From NCBI RefSeq assembly GCF_022867885.1, contig NZ_JALIFP010000012.1, forward strand, positions 56,992 through 120,991: a DNA stretch of 64,000 bases, read 5' to 3'. Under the pieces are notes generated by a model. It was not told where the DNA came from. It did no database searches and saw only the letters and a program-made list of their open reading frames with translations. Of this stretch, positions 1-9,209 are shown piece after piece. A program made the position numbers and the translations under genes. Positions within the stretch are counted from its first letter, which is position 1, and every line of letters starts with the position of its first letter. The DNA comes from Lederbergia sp. NSJ-179 (GTDB lineage: Bacteria > Bacillota > Bacilli > Bacillales > Bacillaceae_C).

Positions 1-13
1 TTTTCATTGTCAT
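1..13 (-). CDS. 5' end of a gene leaving the window on the left
   Basis: On the minus strand a GGAGGG ribosome site (about 19-24) is followed five bases later by ATG at 13, then codons for Thr, Met and Lys before the window ends. Only the first four codons are visible, so no product can be named. The gene is transcribed leftward. The spacing and strength of the ribosome site are what support a real start. Confidence 0.5.
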
Positions 14-95
14 AATCTCCCTCCCTCCCTTCCTTTTAGTTTACTATAAAAAGTGGACAAGTTGCCAAATATGAATTTTTGTAATGTATAAAAGA

Positions 96-131
96 GTTTG
101 GGAGTACCCGTATCAGGAGACACTCCCAAAC
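96..131. terminator. Hairpin with 10-bp perfect stem
   Basis: GTTTGGGAGT (96-105) pairs perfectly with ACTCCCAAAC (122-131) around a 16-base loop. There is no clear U-run on either side, so it may be a weak terminator, an attenuator in the leader of the leftward gene, or a degraded repeat. Confidence 0.4.
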
Positions 132-297
132 ATCAAGGCGGCCCCTTAAACAAGTGGATAATATGGTTCATACCGGGGATTTGTATAATAGGGTGGCCTT
201 TTCGCAATGACTGGCATTAGCCAGTTATGTTGGAGGTAGTCCATTCTTACCTATTCATCCGATTGATTCACTAATAGCCATTTTATGCTAGGACTGA

Positions 298-570
298 ATG
301 TTGCCCGCAATGATGTTCAAGTTTGTTGTGGATGAAACGATTCGTACATTCGGCAAACTAGATTTGCTCTGTAACCATGTAGGAATCCAGTTTCAACAAA
401 ATAATTTACTTGATATTACAGATGAACAGTTTGATAAAACGTTTAAAGTAAATATTTACTCTCATTTTTATATAACGAAAGCAGCCTTATGTTTCATCAT
501 CCATAGTATGACGAGCAGGCCTTCCATATCCCGGAGGGGCTTCAACCTTTTTTATCATAACTTTCTTTAA
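298..570 (+). pseudogene. Fragment of an SDR oxidoreductase (YhdF/YghA-like)
   Basis: The reading frame encodes an internal piece of a short-chain dehydrogenase: [15 protein letters not shown] corresponds to the family's FGxxDxLVNNAG segment, followed by the helix ending FYITKAAL. The N-terminal nucleotide-binding GGxSGIGR motif and the catalytic Ser and YxxxK are absent, and the frame runs into unrelated residues after KAAL. About 60 of the roughly 290 residues expected remain. It resembles the frameshifted SDR at 26357-27257 in this window. It is a non-functional remnant. Confidence 0.75.
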
Positions 571-582
571 TGGCAAAAAAAT

Positions 583-618
583 AATCCCTCAAGATTGATG
601 ATCTTAAGGGATATTTTC
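583..618. terminator. Stem-loop terminator downstream of the SDR remnant
   Basis: AATCCCTCAAGAT (583-595) pairs with ATCTTAAGGGATATT (601-615) with one bulge, and a short T-rich stretch follows on the plus strand. It probably served the original gene on the plus strand. Confidence 0.5.
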
Positions 619-690
619 CAAATCCGCAATTCCCTTTGGAGGGTGTTGCTTTTCTTTAAAAGGTAAGAAAGAAAAATTGGCTAATGTTTG

Positions 691-813
691 GATCTAGCTC
701 CAGCGCCTAGCCCCTCGAGGTCAAATAACCCTGAACCTATGAAGGGAAAGATCGCCCTTCCTAGGTTCAGGAACATTTGCTTGTCGGGGCTGAACAAGGC
801 GCTTGCGCTTTTC
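691..813. repeat. Structured intergenic repeat of Bacillaceae type
   Basis: Four nested complementary blocks fold this segment into one long rod: AGCGCC (702-707) with GGCGCT (798-803), AGCCCC (709-714) with GGGGCT (786-791), CCTGAACCTA (730-739) with TAGGTTCAGG (762-771), and GAAGGG (741-746) with CCCTTC (755-760). The outer arms (CTAGCTCCAGCGCCTAG... and ...GGCGCTTGCGCTTTTC) look like a dispersed intergenic repeat I recall from Bacillus-group genomes; that recollection was not checked. It lies just beyond the stop of the EIIABC gene and could act as its terminator or protect the mRNA end. Only one copy is in this window. Confidence 0.6.
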
Positions 814-833
814 TTATTAACTCATTCAATCTT

Positions 834-2735
834 TTAAATAATACTACTCATTTGTTTAGCACTGTTTCTTTCTTTCTCAGATAGAGGTTTTTTCATAAAA
901 CCAATCATTAAGCAAGTGATGAACGAGCCCAGAAGTATACATCCAATATAAAGTAATGGTTTATTACAGGCAATCGGGATAACAAAAATGCCACCATGAG
1001 GAGCCTGTAATGAAATATCCATTGCCATACACAATGCCCCACCTACTGCAGCCCCGATTATATTTGCAGGAATGATCCTTAATGGATCAGCAGCAGCAAA
1101 AGGGATCGCCCCTTCCGTAATAAAGCTTGCTCCTAATACATAGCTTGCTTTTCCTGCTTCTGCTTCTTGATTAGTAAATCTGTTTTTAAAAATGGTTGTA
1201 GCTAGTGCAATTCCAAGTGGAGGTACCATTCCGCCAACCATTAAAGCAGCTGATGGTTCAAAAATATTTGCAGCAAACATTGCTAAACCAAAGGCAGATG
1301 CTGTTTTATTAATAGGTCCGCCCATATCAGAGGCCATCATTCCAGCTAATAATGCCCCAAGAATAGCTGCACTAATTCCAGTAAGACTTTTTAACCAGTC
1401 TTCCAAAAATTCATTTAGCATGGACATTGGCGTATTTAATACAAAGAACATGAATGCACCAACAATAAGCGTACTTAGTAATGGAACAATGAGAACAGAA
1501 ACTAAACCTTGAAAGGACTTTGGTATTTTAGCCATCGATTGACCAATATACTTCGCGGCAAAACCGCCAACAAATCCGGCTATCATTCCGCCAAGGAAGC
1601 CAGAACCACCTATGCTGGCCATCATACCACCAATCATTGCCGGGGCTAATCCTTGTTTGTCTGCAATACTATAGCCAATAAATCCAGCTAATATTGGAAC
1701 CATTAATGCAAAAGCTGCTTCGCCACCGACTTGATTAAAGAAATCAGCGATAACATTATATTGATCACTCTTAGGATCTGCCGCATAAATACCGAACATA
1801 AAGGAAATTGCAATAAAAATTCCTCCGACAACGACGAATGGAATCATATACGAAACCCCACTCATAATATGCTTATAGAAATTCAATCCTGTTTTTTCCT
1901 CTGACTCCGGCTTGTCTTCTATCGCTGGCTCATCACCATTATTTTCTTTTATATTATAGGACAAGGCTTGATCAATTAATTGATCCGCATGACTGATTGC
2001 CTTTTTTACGGGGACATCAATATATCGTTTATCTCCAAAAATAGAGGTATCCACTCGCACATCATGAGCTATAACAATGGCATCTGCCTTCTGGACATCT
2101 GCTGTAGTTAGCTTATTCTCAGGACCATTGGCACCATTGGTTTGAATTTTGACCTTCATACCTCTTTTTTCGGCCGCCTCTTTCAAAGACTCCGCAGCCA
2201 TATAAGTGTGTGCGATCCCAGTCATACATGAAGTAATGCCGATTAAATACTTTCCAGAAGCAGATTCGTCATTAGAATCTGCTTCTGTTAATTTTTCTTG
2301 TTCTTCAATGGCTGTCATAATCTCACTTTCTGATGTGGCTACGAGCAGCTTTGCTCGAAATGTTTCACTCATTAAAAATGTCGATAGTTTTGACAAGAGA
2401 GATAAATGTTCATTTGATGCATTTTCAGGAGCTGCAATCATAAAGATTAAATGGGTATGTTGACCGCCGTAATCTATTCCTTGAAGTGTTCGCCCCATTA
2501 TAATAGTGGGTTTGATGACCGATTTATTTTTTGCATGAGGAATCGCTACCCCATAACCCACTGCAGTTGAAATTTCACTTTCCCTCTTATAAATTCCTTC
2601 TTTGAACATTTCAGGGTCATTTATAAGCTGGTTCTCATCTAACTTATTTATTAACTCATCAATGACAGCCGATTGATTATCTCCTCTAAGATTCAAAATT
2701 ATATTATCATGGGTTAAAATATCGGTGAGTTTCAT
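834..2735 (-). CDS. fruA: PTS fructose-type transporter subunit EIIABC
   Basis: A 633-residue membrane permease that imports and phosphorylates a fructose-like sugar. The order is IIA (about 1-150, phosphorylated His67 in VAIPHAKN), IIB (about 163-260, phospho-acceptor Cys170 in GITSCMTGIAHTYMAA) and a IIC membrane domain (about 285-625) with Gly-rich helices. ATG at 2735 is preferred because GGAGGG lies six bases before it; an earlier TTG at 2753 overlaps that site. It is the last gene of a three-gene operon with an aldolase and a PRD-type regulator, so the imported sugar phosphate is probably cleaved by that aldolase. The exact sugar is inferred; classical fruR-fruK-fruA order is not present, so it may be a second fructose or related ketose system. 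Confidence 0.85.
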   Translation of the reverse strand: MKLTDILTHDNIILNLRGDNQSAVIDELINKLDENQLINDPEMFKEGIYKRESEISTAVGYGVAIPHAKNKSVIKPTIIMGRTLQGIDYGGQHTHLIFMIAAPENASNEHLSLLSKLSTFLMSETFRAKLLVATSESEIMTAIEEQEKLTEADSNDESASGKYLIGITSCMTGIAHTYMAAESLKEAAEKRGMKVKIQTNGANGPENKLTTADVQKADAIVIAHDVRVDTSIFGDKRYIDVPVKKAISHADQLIDQALSYNIKENNGDEPAIEDKPESEEKTGLNFYKHIMSGVSYMIPFVVVGGIFIAISFMFGIYAADPKSDQYNVIADFFNQVGGEAAFALMVPILAGFIGYSIADKQGLAPAMIGGMMASIGGSGFLGGMIAGFVGGFAAKYIGQSMAKIPKSFQGLVSVLIVPLLSTLIVGAFMFFVLNTPMSMLNEFLEDWLKSLTGISAAILGALLAGMMASDMGGPINKTASAFGLAMFAANIFEPSAALMVGGMVPPLGIALATTIFKNRFTNQEAEAGKASYVLGASFITEGAIPFAAADPLRIIPANIIGAAVGGALCMAMDISLQAPHGGIFVIPIACNKPLLYIGCILLGSFITCLMIGFMKKPLSEKERNSAKQMSSII

Positions 2736-2769
2736 CTTTTTCCCTCCAATCAACGTTTGAACGTCTCAG

Positions 2770-3639
2770 TTATTTAAAATAGAGGCTCGCATGATTTGTC
2801 GAGTTAAATAAGTCCATTTTCCGTTTCACTACTTCTTTTGCTGCATTACGAGCACTTGGCATAATGACATCTGGCTCGTATGCTCCCGGATTATCCGTCA
2901 AAAAACGTCGCATTTCCTGGAAGAAAGCACTTTTCATATCTGTTGATAAATTAATTTTTGCTACCCCATGAAGATAAGTTTGTGAAATCTCCTCATCTTT
3001 ATTATCACTTCCACCATGAAGAACAAGAGGAATTCCGACGTTTTGATTAATTTCAGCAAGCAAATCCAATTTTAACTCTGGTTTCCCAGCATGCTTATAT
3101 TGTCCATGTGATGTTCCAATCGCGACGGCTAACGTATCTATGCCTGTTTCTTCAACAAACCTTTTTGCATCATTTACATCTGTATATAAGATTTTATCTG
3201 CGCCACCTTCAGAGCTTCCTTCATTTGAACCAATCGTTCCTAACTCAGCTTCAACCGAAACATTCACGTCATGTGCGATTTTAACAACTTCCTTCGTGAT
3301 CGATATATTATCCTCAAATGAAGCATGGGAGGCATCAATCATAACGGAAGTATAACCATTTCGAATTGCTCTCATTACATCCTTTATAGATGCACCATGA
3401 TCCAAGTGAATAGCCATAGGAACTTTTGTATTTCTACATTTTTCTCGAACATAGGCAATAAATTCATCTCCAACTAATTCAATCTCATTCGGATGAATTT
3501 GAATGATAGCAGGTGCATTTTTTTCCTCGGCAGATTCAATCACAACTCTGACAAATTCACTATTTGCCACGTTAAAGGAACCTACTGCAAATTTATTTTT
3601 GTATGCTACTTCCAATAGATCTTTCATATTCATTAACAT
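2770..3639 (-). CDS. Class II ketose-bisphosphate aldolase (GatY/KbaY/FbaA family)
   Basis: A 289-residue cytoplasmic zinc aldolase that splits a ketose 1,6-bisphosphate into dihydroxyacetone phosphate and an aldehyde. Family signatures are visible: AIHLDHGAS with metal and catalytic His/Asp, HASFEDN, IGTSHG and LHGGSDN. I chose ATG at 3639 (MLMNMKDLL) since GAGGAG stands eight bases ahead; a longer frame to 3675 overlaps the end of the regulator gene. It starts 20 bases after the regulator stop and ends 34 bases before the EIIABC start, so the three are almost certainly co-transcribed. Substrate could be fructose or tagatose bisphosphate; sequence alone does not decide. Confidence 0.85.
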   Translation of the reverse strand: MLMNMKDLLEVAYKNKFAVGSFNVANSEFVRVVIESAEEKNAPAIIQIHPNEIELVGDEFIAYVREKCRNTKVPMAIHLDHGASIKDVMRAIRNGYTSVMIDASHASFEDNISITKEVVKIAHDVNVSVEAELGTIGSNEGSSEGGADKILYTDVNDAKRFVEETGIDTLAVAIGTSHGQYKHAGKPELKLDLLAEINQNVGIPLVLHGGSDNKDEEISQTYLHGVAKINLSTDMKSAFFQEMRRFLTDNPGAYEPDVIMPSARNAAKEVVKRKMDLFNSTNHASLYFK

Positions 3640-3659
3640 ATTTATCGCTCCTCGTTGTT

Positions 3660-5525
3660 TTATATTTGATTCCATGTTTCTCTAAATTCTTTTTCACTTA
3701 CTGCATGAACAAGTTTTCTTACATTTTTAATACTTTTTGTTTTTTGAAAGACTTCAGTAAATGTGTACTCATTTCGTTCAATATCTGAGGAGGGAATGTA
3801 AATAATGATGAGCTGAACAAGTTCATCCCCCCATCTTATCGCTTTATTATTAATCCCAATAATCACCGTCTCTTTATACTCCTTCATCTCTAAATACGGA
3901 TGAGGGATTGCCACTAAATTCCCAATAGACGTATAAGATATCCTCTCTCTTCTCATAGTAGGTTCATAAAAATGCTCCTGGTTATTGAGTGATAGCAGAT
4001 GGCGAATAGCTTCCTCAGGGCTATTTTCATGAATCCAATAAATAGACGCCTGCTCAATAATTGAATTTTGTGCTTCAAGAAAGAACCTTATTTTTTTAAT
4101 ATCGCTGCTTTGGAAGCCGCTTTGGATTGCAATAAAATCTGCTGTGGTTTGGGGTGTAAACGATAAATTTATTCCAATGTATAGATAGGAAGGGTCAAAA
4201 ACATAGTCCGTTGAACACTTTTCTATTCTACAAATTTCAAGTTCATCAAAATACGTTGCTATTTTAGAAGCAAGCAGCTTTGTTCGCTCATAGCTTCTAC
4301 TATAGAGAATGATTGTCTTTATTTTCCTTTTATCCTTTGAGTCAAGAATAACTTGAATATGATAGGCTAAATAAGCAATTTCACTATCCTGAATTTCCAC
4401 AAGAAACGCTTTCTCGATTTGCAAAGCGATATTAGAAGCGATACTAAATGAAAAGAAATATTGTGACTTCGCTTCTTTTACAAACGGATTATAAATAAGC
4501 AAATTATGTGAAGCAGGGTAGATAATTCGATAAATGTGATTGGATATGTTATTTCTAAAACGTTGTTTAGAATGAACAGGTACATGATAGGTTTGTTCTA
4601 CTTGAAGCAAAATGGCTTCAATTTTACTGATAATTTTTGGATCCTTATTTTCTATGATCGATCCATTCAAACCTAGCTGTAACGATATTAAATAATTGGT
4701 TAAAAAAATGGCTTCCTCATCCGTCATCTTGACATAATCGCCTAACTGAGATCGAAAGGCTTCTTCAACCTCAAACTCTTTAAAACCCGCTAAATTAGTT
4801 AGTTCTGCATCCTCAATGCTAACTAGAGCGTGATGATTAATTTGATGAATAATGATAATTAATTGGGCCGTAATTTTTTTATATACCTGAAATTCTAAAT
4901 TCAGTTTGAATCTTATATTGATTTCATCCACCATTTCAAAAACGTTTTCAATCACTTCCGCATCTACCCATGAGCGAAAAGCTTTTACGACAAAATCCTT
5001 ATACACTTCCTTCTTTATAGAGATGGATGTAAAGAATCTTTCCAATAAAATTCTTTTTTGCATTTCTGTACCGATTAATTTAATGCCTTTAAATACCTTT
5101 GCATCTATCACAACATCAATACCTAAATTCTGAATATCCATTGTCAGCTTCTGAATCCGACTTCGAATTGTCTGGGGTGAATAAAAAAATTTGTCAGCAA
5201 TTTCATCGTAAGTCGTATAGTTGTTTTTATTCATTAAGAACTGAATAATTTGAAACTCGAGAAATGCTTCTTCTAACTCTTTTTCATTAGCGTCTACCCT
5301 TTCTTGAACAATTGCACGATTGTCAACCGTGCTAATCGCATATCCCTGAGATGATGAGGTGATGACAACGTCACTAGAGCTATCGTTAATTTCCTTCACA
5401 TAGTTTCTAATTGTACGATCCGTCACACCCAATATTTCAGCTAGTGTTGTAGCGGATACATAGTCCCCGTTTTGATTGAATAGAAAGTCAATTAATTGAT
5501 TATGTTTTTTATGCAAACCAACCAC
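3660..5525 (-). CDS. BglG/MtlR-type PRD transcriptional regulator
   Basis: A 621-residue PTS-controlled transcription factor. It has an N-terminal DeoR-like helix-turn-helix (about 5-55, TTLAEILGVTDRTIRNYVKEI), a second winged-helix region (about 85-150), two PTS regulation domains (about 180-400), an EIIB-like segment (about 405-490) and a C-terminal EIIA-like domain with the phospho-site in AIPHPYLEMKE. Proteins of this build are usually activators of sugar operons whose activity is set by PTS phosphorylation. It is the first gene of the operon with the aldolase and EIIABC, which are its likely targets. The start is a GTG at 5525 with AAAGG close by; an in-frame TTG at 5516 is possible. Confidence 0.8.
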   Translation of the reverse strand: MVGLHKKHNQLIDFLFNQNGDYVSATTLAEILGVTDRTIRNYVKEINDSSSDVVITSSSQGYAISTVDNRAIVQERVDANEKELEEAFLEFQIIQFLMNKNNYTTYDEIADKFFYSPQTIRSRIQKLTMDIQNLGIDVVIDAKVFKGIKLIGTEMQKRILLERFFTSISIKKEVYKDFVVKAFRSWVDAEVIENVFEMVDEINIRFKLNLEFQVYKKITAQLIIIIHQINHHALVSIEDAELTNLAGFKEFEVEEAFRSQLGDYVKMTDEEAIFLTNYLISLQLGLNGSIIENKDPKIISKIEAILLQVEQTYHVPVHSKQRFRNNISNHIYRIIYPASHNLLIYNPFVKEAKSQYFFSFSIASNIALQIEKAFLVEIQDSEIAYLAYHIQVILDSKDKRKIKTIILYSRSYERTKLLASKIATYFDELEICRIEKCSTDYVFDPSYLYIGINLSFTPQTTADFIAIQSGFQSSDIKKIRFFLEAQNSIIEQASIYWIHENSPEEAIRHLLSLNNQEHFYEPTMRRERISYTSIGNLVAIPHPYLEMKEYKETVIIGINNKAIRWGDELVQLIIIYIPSSDIERNEYTFTEVFQKTKSIKNVRKLVHAVSEKEFRETWNQI

Positions 5526-5582
5526 AACCTTTCTATGTCTTTATTTTAAAAGACAGCAATGGGAAGTGCTATACCAGTATAA

Positions 5583-5600
5583 TTTCCTATCCATAGGAAA
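5583..5600. promoter_or_regulatory. Perfect palindrome upstream of the PRD regulator
   Basis: TTTCCTATCCATAGGAAA has 8-base arms around CC and lies about 58 bases before the regulator start codon. On the minus strand a TATACT-like -10 lies just downstream, so this is a plausible operator for the sugar operon, perhaps bound by the PRD protein itself. No CRE-like box was recognised here. Confidence 0.4.
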
Positions 5601-6018
5601 ATTAGTTTTCTAAAATCTTTTAGTTTTTTATCGGATATTAATGAGATAAATGGAAATGACTGACTTGCCCCATTGAAGGAGGAAAGAGTGGTTTTTACTT
5701 AAGTTGTAGTCAGTTCTTTATTGTCCTCGCGTAATTGTTCCCCTCGCCCATTTAATAGGTTCTGTCATTTTTTATTCGTGTTTTGCGGTATTCGTTTAGT
5801 TTTCTATCATTGATTTTCTGATATATTTTCTCCCATTTTGTATCTTCTTATGTATTGCATTTCTATTTTGCTCTAAATTCAGGATTCGTTATAGTTCCCC
5901 TTTCACTTCCCCATCAGTTTGAAATGGTAGTCTATCGTGTGTCAAACACTATACAAAGGATTAACATGAGCAAGGAACCGAACATGTTTAGTAATATACG
6001 GTAAAAGCAAAAAAATTA
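5601..6018. other. Gene-free interval before the tRNA
   Basis: About 420 A/T-rich bases with no reading frame that has a credible start, no recognisable protein motif and no clear RNA fold. Confidence 0.5.
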
Positions 6019-6047
6019 TTGCATTTATAACGATATTGCGTTATTAT
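6019..6047 (+). promoter_or_regulatory. Probable promoter of tRNA-Lys
   Basis: TTGCAT (6019-6024) and TATTAT (6042-6047) are 17 bases apart; a shifted TATAAT (6045-6050) is an alternative -10. The tRNA begins about 13 bases downstream. Confidence 0.45.
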
Positions 6048-6060
6048 AATATAGTCGAAA

Positions 6061-6133
6061 GGGGTATTAGCTCAGTTGGTAGAGCAGTTGACTCTTAATC
6101 ATCAGGTCGTAGGTTCGATCCCTACATGCCCCA
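6061..6133 (+). tRNA. tRNA-Lys (anticodon CTT)
   Basis: The 73-base sequence folds as a cloverleaf: acceptor GGGGTAT (6061-6067) with ATGCCCC (6126-6132) including one G-U pair, D-stem GCTC/GAGC, anticodon loop CTCTTAA with CTT at 6094-6096, and T-arm GTAGG/CCTAC around TTCGATC. The discriminator is A at 6133 and the 3' CCA is not encoded. The anticodon stem GTTGA/TCATC has a T-T mismatch at its second pair, which is unusual. It would read AAG lysine codons. It stands alone, followed at once by a strong terminator. Confidence 0.93.
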
Positions 6134-6144
6134 TCATTAATTTT

Positions 6145-6179
6145 AAAGCCTAGTATGAGAATCTCATACTAGGCTTTTT
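6145..6179 (+). terminator. Rho-independent terminator after tRNA-Lys
   Basis: AAAGCCTAGTATGAGA (6145-6160) is the exact complement of TCTCATACTAGGCTTT (6162-6177), followed by T residues. Confidence 0.85.
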
Positions 6180-6263
6180 CATGTACTTGGCATGCGCCGT
6201 TCTTTATTTATCGATCAAGTCCTGAATTCCGTACGCATCAGTAAGACAACGGTGCTTATAACG

Positions 6264-6741
6264 CTATAGAACCAATTTTCCAACTTCCACCGATTTTGGG
6301 CTCTTTGTCCGCGTTAAAGCGAGTTTGTGAAGTTCTTCCAGCAACCCCATAAGGGACTTAACCCCTTGCTCGATCACATCCAAGATTGAACGCCATTCCT
6401 GTCTGTCTTCTACCGTAAAAAAGAAGTCGTTCTTACTAACAAACAAACCAGATAGATCTGGCGTTTGCTTCGTTTTTATGCTAAATTTTGTGTCGGCGAG
6501 GATAAAAATCGGGGCGAGATTGGCTCTTGCAAATACTGAGAAGTCAAAAAAGTTAATCGGAAAAACGTTTGGCAATAACATAAATTCGACTGGGATCGGA
6601 AAAAAATCGGGCCATCTGTATTGACCTGTGATCGCTAACATCATCCGAAAGTGTTTTCCCTGCAAAGGTATTAAAAAAACTAAATAGCAGACAGGTAAAT
6701 GAAGATAACACAATATACGAAACCCCTTTTATTTCCTTCAC
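6264..6741 (-). pseudogene. Unrecognised, probably broken reading frame
   Basis: Two overlapping minus-strand frames fill this stretch. The first (6741 to 6553) starts at a GTG after a purine-rich stretch and opens with a hydrophobic, signal-like segment (VSYIVLSSFTCLLFSFF). The second (ending at 6264) carries the more protein-like C-terminal part with SVFARANLAPIFILADTKF and a helical tail. A frameshift near 6555-6600 would join them into one protein of roughly 155 residues. I do not recognise the family, and neither frame alone is convincing. Confidence 0.3.
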
Positions 6742-6792
6742 CTCTATTAGTATTTAGCTTTCAAATTTTGATTTTATTGGTTACGATAAGAC

Positions 6793-7170
6793 CTAATTAT
6801 TTTTTTTATGATGATAAACAGCCATATGTGATGAGCCCGTTAAAACAACAACCATTCCTAAAACAGCGGCAATGAATATAGTTGATTTCGCCGATACAAT
6901 GACGGAATAAATAGGAATATATAAAATAAACAGAAAAAGAATTGTATAGAAAACGACTGACAGAGCATATTTTTTATCACCTGCAATAAGAATGTACAAG
7001 GCAATTGGCACAGCCACAACCAAAAGCAATATGAAATAGCTTAGGTCAAATAATCCATTTGCAAATAAAAAGGATCCTTTTATCCCCTTCATAATTAAAG
7101 CGGCTCCATAAATAAGAATGACCGAGCAAATAATACTTCCTACCAGCAAAGCTAACTTTGAAACTTTCAT
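6793..7170 (-). CDS. Small four-helix membrane protein of unknown function
   Basis: The 125-residue product has four hydrophobic segments (about 5-25, 38-60, 66-84, 94-115) with short polar loops and a basic C-terminus. ATG at 7170 is preferred over the longer frame to 7206 because GGAGGG sits five bases before it. It lies about 240 bases downstream of the BlaR1 gene on the same strand but separated by a spacer, so it is probably an independent unit. No family was recognised. Confidence 0.65.
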   Translation of the reverse strand: MKVSKLALLVGSIICSVILIYGAALIMKGIKGSFLFANGLFDLSYFILLLVVAVPIALYILIAGDKKYALSVVFYTILFLFILYIPIYSVIVSAKSTIFIAAVLGMVVVLTGSSHMAVYHHKKNN

Positions 7171-7409
7171 ACTATCCCTCCATTGACTAATGGTCTTTAG
7201 ATACAATCATACACAAACTATATGTAAAAACACTGCTAATTTATGAAAATCCTGTGAATTTCCCATAACAGGAGTATCCAACCTGATCCTTTATTCCACA
7301 TAATCAACATCATATTGAAATACTCACCTAAAAACTACAAGGCAGTTTTTTAGGTGAGTAAAATATCCATAAAGGAAGAAAGATCCTTTGTAGGGTAATA
7401 AACATTCAA

Positions 7410-9209
7410 TTAATGCGGAAAAATGTCTTTATCCTGTAAGATATGTTTCGCAATTTCCGCCGCCTTCGTTCCATTCGCTCCTCCGTTATTTTGAATATTA
7501 ACCGCAAAATAATAATCATGCCCGTCTTTTTCCACGAAACCAATAAACCAGCCATTCACGTCTTGGCCATTTATTGTACCCGTACCGGTTTTTCCAAATA
7601 ATTGTCCATGCTCATGCTTTTCAATCGAGAGTGCTTGCTTAACGGCTTGAATATTTTCCTCTTTAAAGGCAAATCTATTTTCTTTTAATGCAAGTAATAA
7701 TTCCACCTGTTCAATGGGTGAAATTTTTAGTGAGGATTCCATCCAGTACTGATCGATCGGACCCGAAAGATTTTCGTTCCCATATTTTATTTTGTGAAAG
7801 TAATATTGTAACTGTTTTTTTCCAACTGCCTGATCAACGTTTTGGAAATACCAATTCACTGAACTTGCCAGTGCCGTATTTAAATTGTGATTTTTATTCC
7901 ATTCTTTATAAGGATGAACATTTCCATCCCAAACCTGTTCATTGTTATTCGTAGAGATCACATTAGATTCCAAGGCAAATAAGGCAGAATAAATTTTATA
8001 TGTGCTATTAGGAGAAACTCTTTGTTCACTCTTTTCACGATTATAAATTTGATATTGTTTTTCAGAGGCATCATATAAAACAAAACTACCTGTATATCCA
8101 GCAAAATAGTCACTTAAATCTTCATATATCATATTTCCCCCAGAAAATTTATACACATCATCTGAGCCGGCTGCAACATAGGTGAGGGGAGAAAGGCATA
8201 ATACAAAAATTGCTAGAGCAGTACAAATGGCTTTGCTTTTCCATTTTAATAATGGAGAATCCTTGGAGTACTTAGCAATGTTCATAATTCTTTGTTTTAT
8301 TTGCTTTTTCGTTCCCCCCATCCCTGAGGCAAACTGCCGATAATTCTGATCATATTTTCCATTTGCAAAATGAATGATTGTATACCCGTATTCGACATAA
8401 CCACGCTCATCTATGAGATCCAGCACAGAGGCATCACAAGCCAATTCTCGGTCTATTTTCATACGTTTCAAGGCATACCAGACAAATGGATTAAACCAAT
8501 AGATCATTTGAAAGATCCACATGATCTCATTCACAAGCACATCTTTGTTTTTTTGATGGTTTAACTCATGTAAAAAGACATATTTTAATTCATTGAATGA
8601 AAATTCCCCTCTTGTCTTTATTGGTAAAAGTATATACGGTTTAAAAATCCCCAGAGTAATAGGAGAGCTAATCAGCGAAGTCTCCCGCAAAAAGATGTCC
8701 CTTCTTACACCAACAATCGCTTTACACTCATCTAACAATTCATTAACTTTTTGATCATTTATACACGATGCTGACTTTTTTATCTGCTGGATTTTGTAAT
8801 GTGAATAAATGATCCATCCAACTAAGATGAGCATTCCAATCACCCAAATGGTCATACCTGTATGGGACACGAAATCTGATGTCGGCTTGTGAACGGATAT
8901 GGAGAAATCACGTAACAAATCACTGTTCTCCGCATGAGAGAGTACTGATCCATCCATTCTTTCTTCGTTCAGTGAGGTGATTTTATTTCGAGCCACTAAA
9001 TTTGTCAAATATTCTGGTATGGCTCCAAGTTTGAAAAAGTCCCAGGGAAAAAAGGGGATAATTAGGGCCCCGGGTAGAAAATACCAGATTTGATAATGCA
9101 TTTTAATCGACATGTGCTTGCTACATACTTTTTTTAGCAAGAGGATCGTTAAAGCAAGCAAAGTCACCAAAAGCGTACTTAGCAAAAATCGCTGTATAAA
9201 GGTATCCAT
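7410..9209 (-). CDS. blaR1: BlaR1/MecR1 family beta-lactam sensor and antirepressor protease
   Basis: A 599-residue membrane protein. The N-terminal half has hydrophobic segments near 8-28, 42-60 and 118-136 and an M56 zinc protease site, HELNH at 214-218, with a further Glu at 255 in RELACDA. A last helix (about 326-346) precedes an extracellular penicillin-sensing domain with STYK at 402-405, SVN at 450-452 and KTGT at 540-543. In this family acylation of the sensor Ser by a beta-lactam triggers loss of the BlaI/MecI repressor. The start codon overlaps the last base of the blaI stop region, so the two are translationally coupled. No beta-lactamase gene is nearby; the neighbouring target is a transpeptidase. 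Confidence 0.9.
   Translation of the reverse strand: MDTFIQRFLLSTLLVTLLALTILLLKKVCSKHMSIKMHYQIWYFLPGALIIPFFPWDFFKLGAIPEYLTNLVARNKITSLNEERMDGSVLSHAENSDLLRDFSISVHKPTSDFVSHTGMTIWVIGMLILVGWIIYSHYKIQQIKKSASCINDQKVNELLDECKAIVGVRRDIFLRETSLISSPITLGIFKPYILLPIKTRGEFSFNELKYVFLHELNHQKNKDVLVNEIMWIFQMIYWFNPFVWYALKRMKIDRELACDASVLDLIDERGYVEYGYTIIHFANGKYDQNYRQFASGMGGTKKQIKQRIMNIAKYSKDSPLLKWKSKAICTALAIFVLCLSPLTYVAAGSDDVYKFSGGNMIYEDLSDYFAGYTGSFVLYDASEKQYQIYNREKSEQRVSPNSTYKIYSALFALESNVISTNNNEQVWDGNVHPYKEWNKNHNLNTALASSVNWYFQNVDQAVGKKQLQYYFHKIKYGNENLSGPIDQYWMESSLKISPIEQVELLLALKENRFAFKEENIQAVKQALSIEKHEHGQLFGKTGTGTINGQDVNGWFIGFVEKDGHDYYFAVNIQNNGGANGTKAAEIAKHILQDKDIFPH

Noticed and set aside
5526..6018. Possible small RNA or riboswitch upstream of the sugar operon
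   Set aside because: Apart from one short palindrome no conserved fold or terminator was found.
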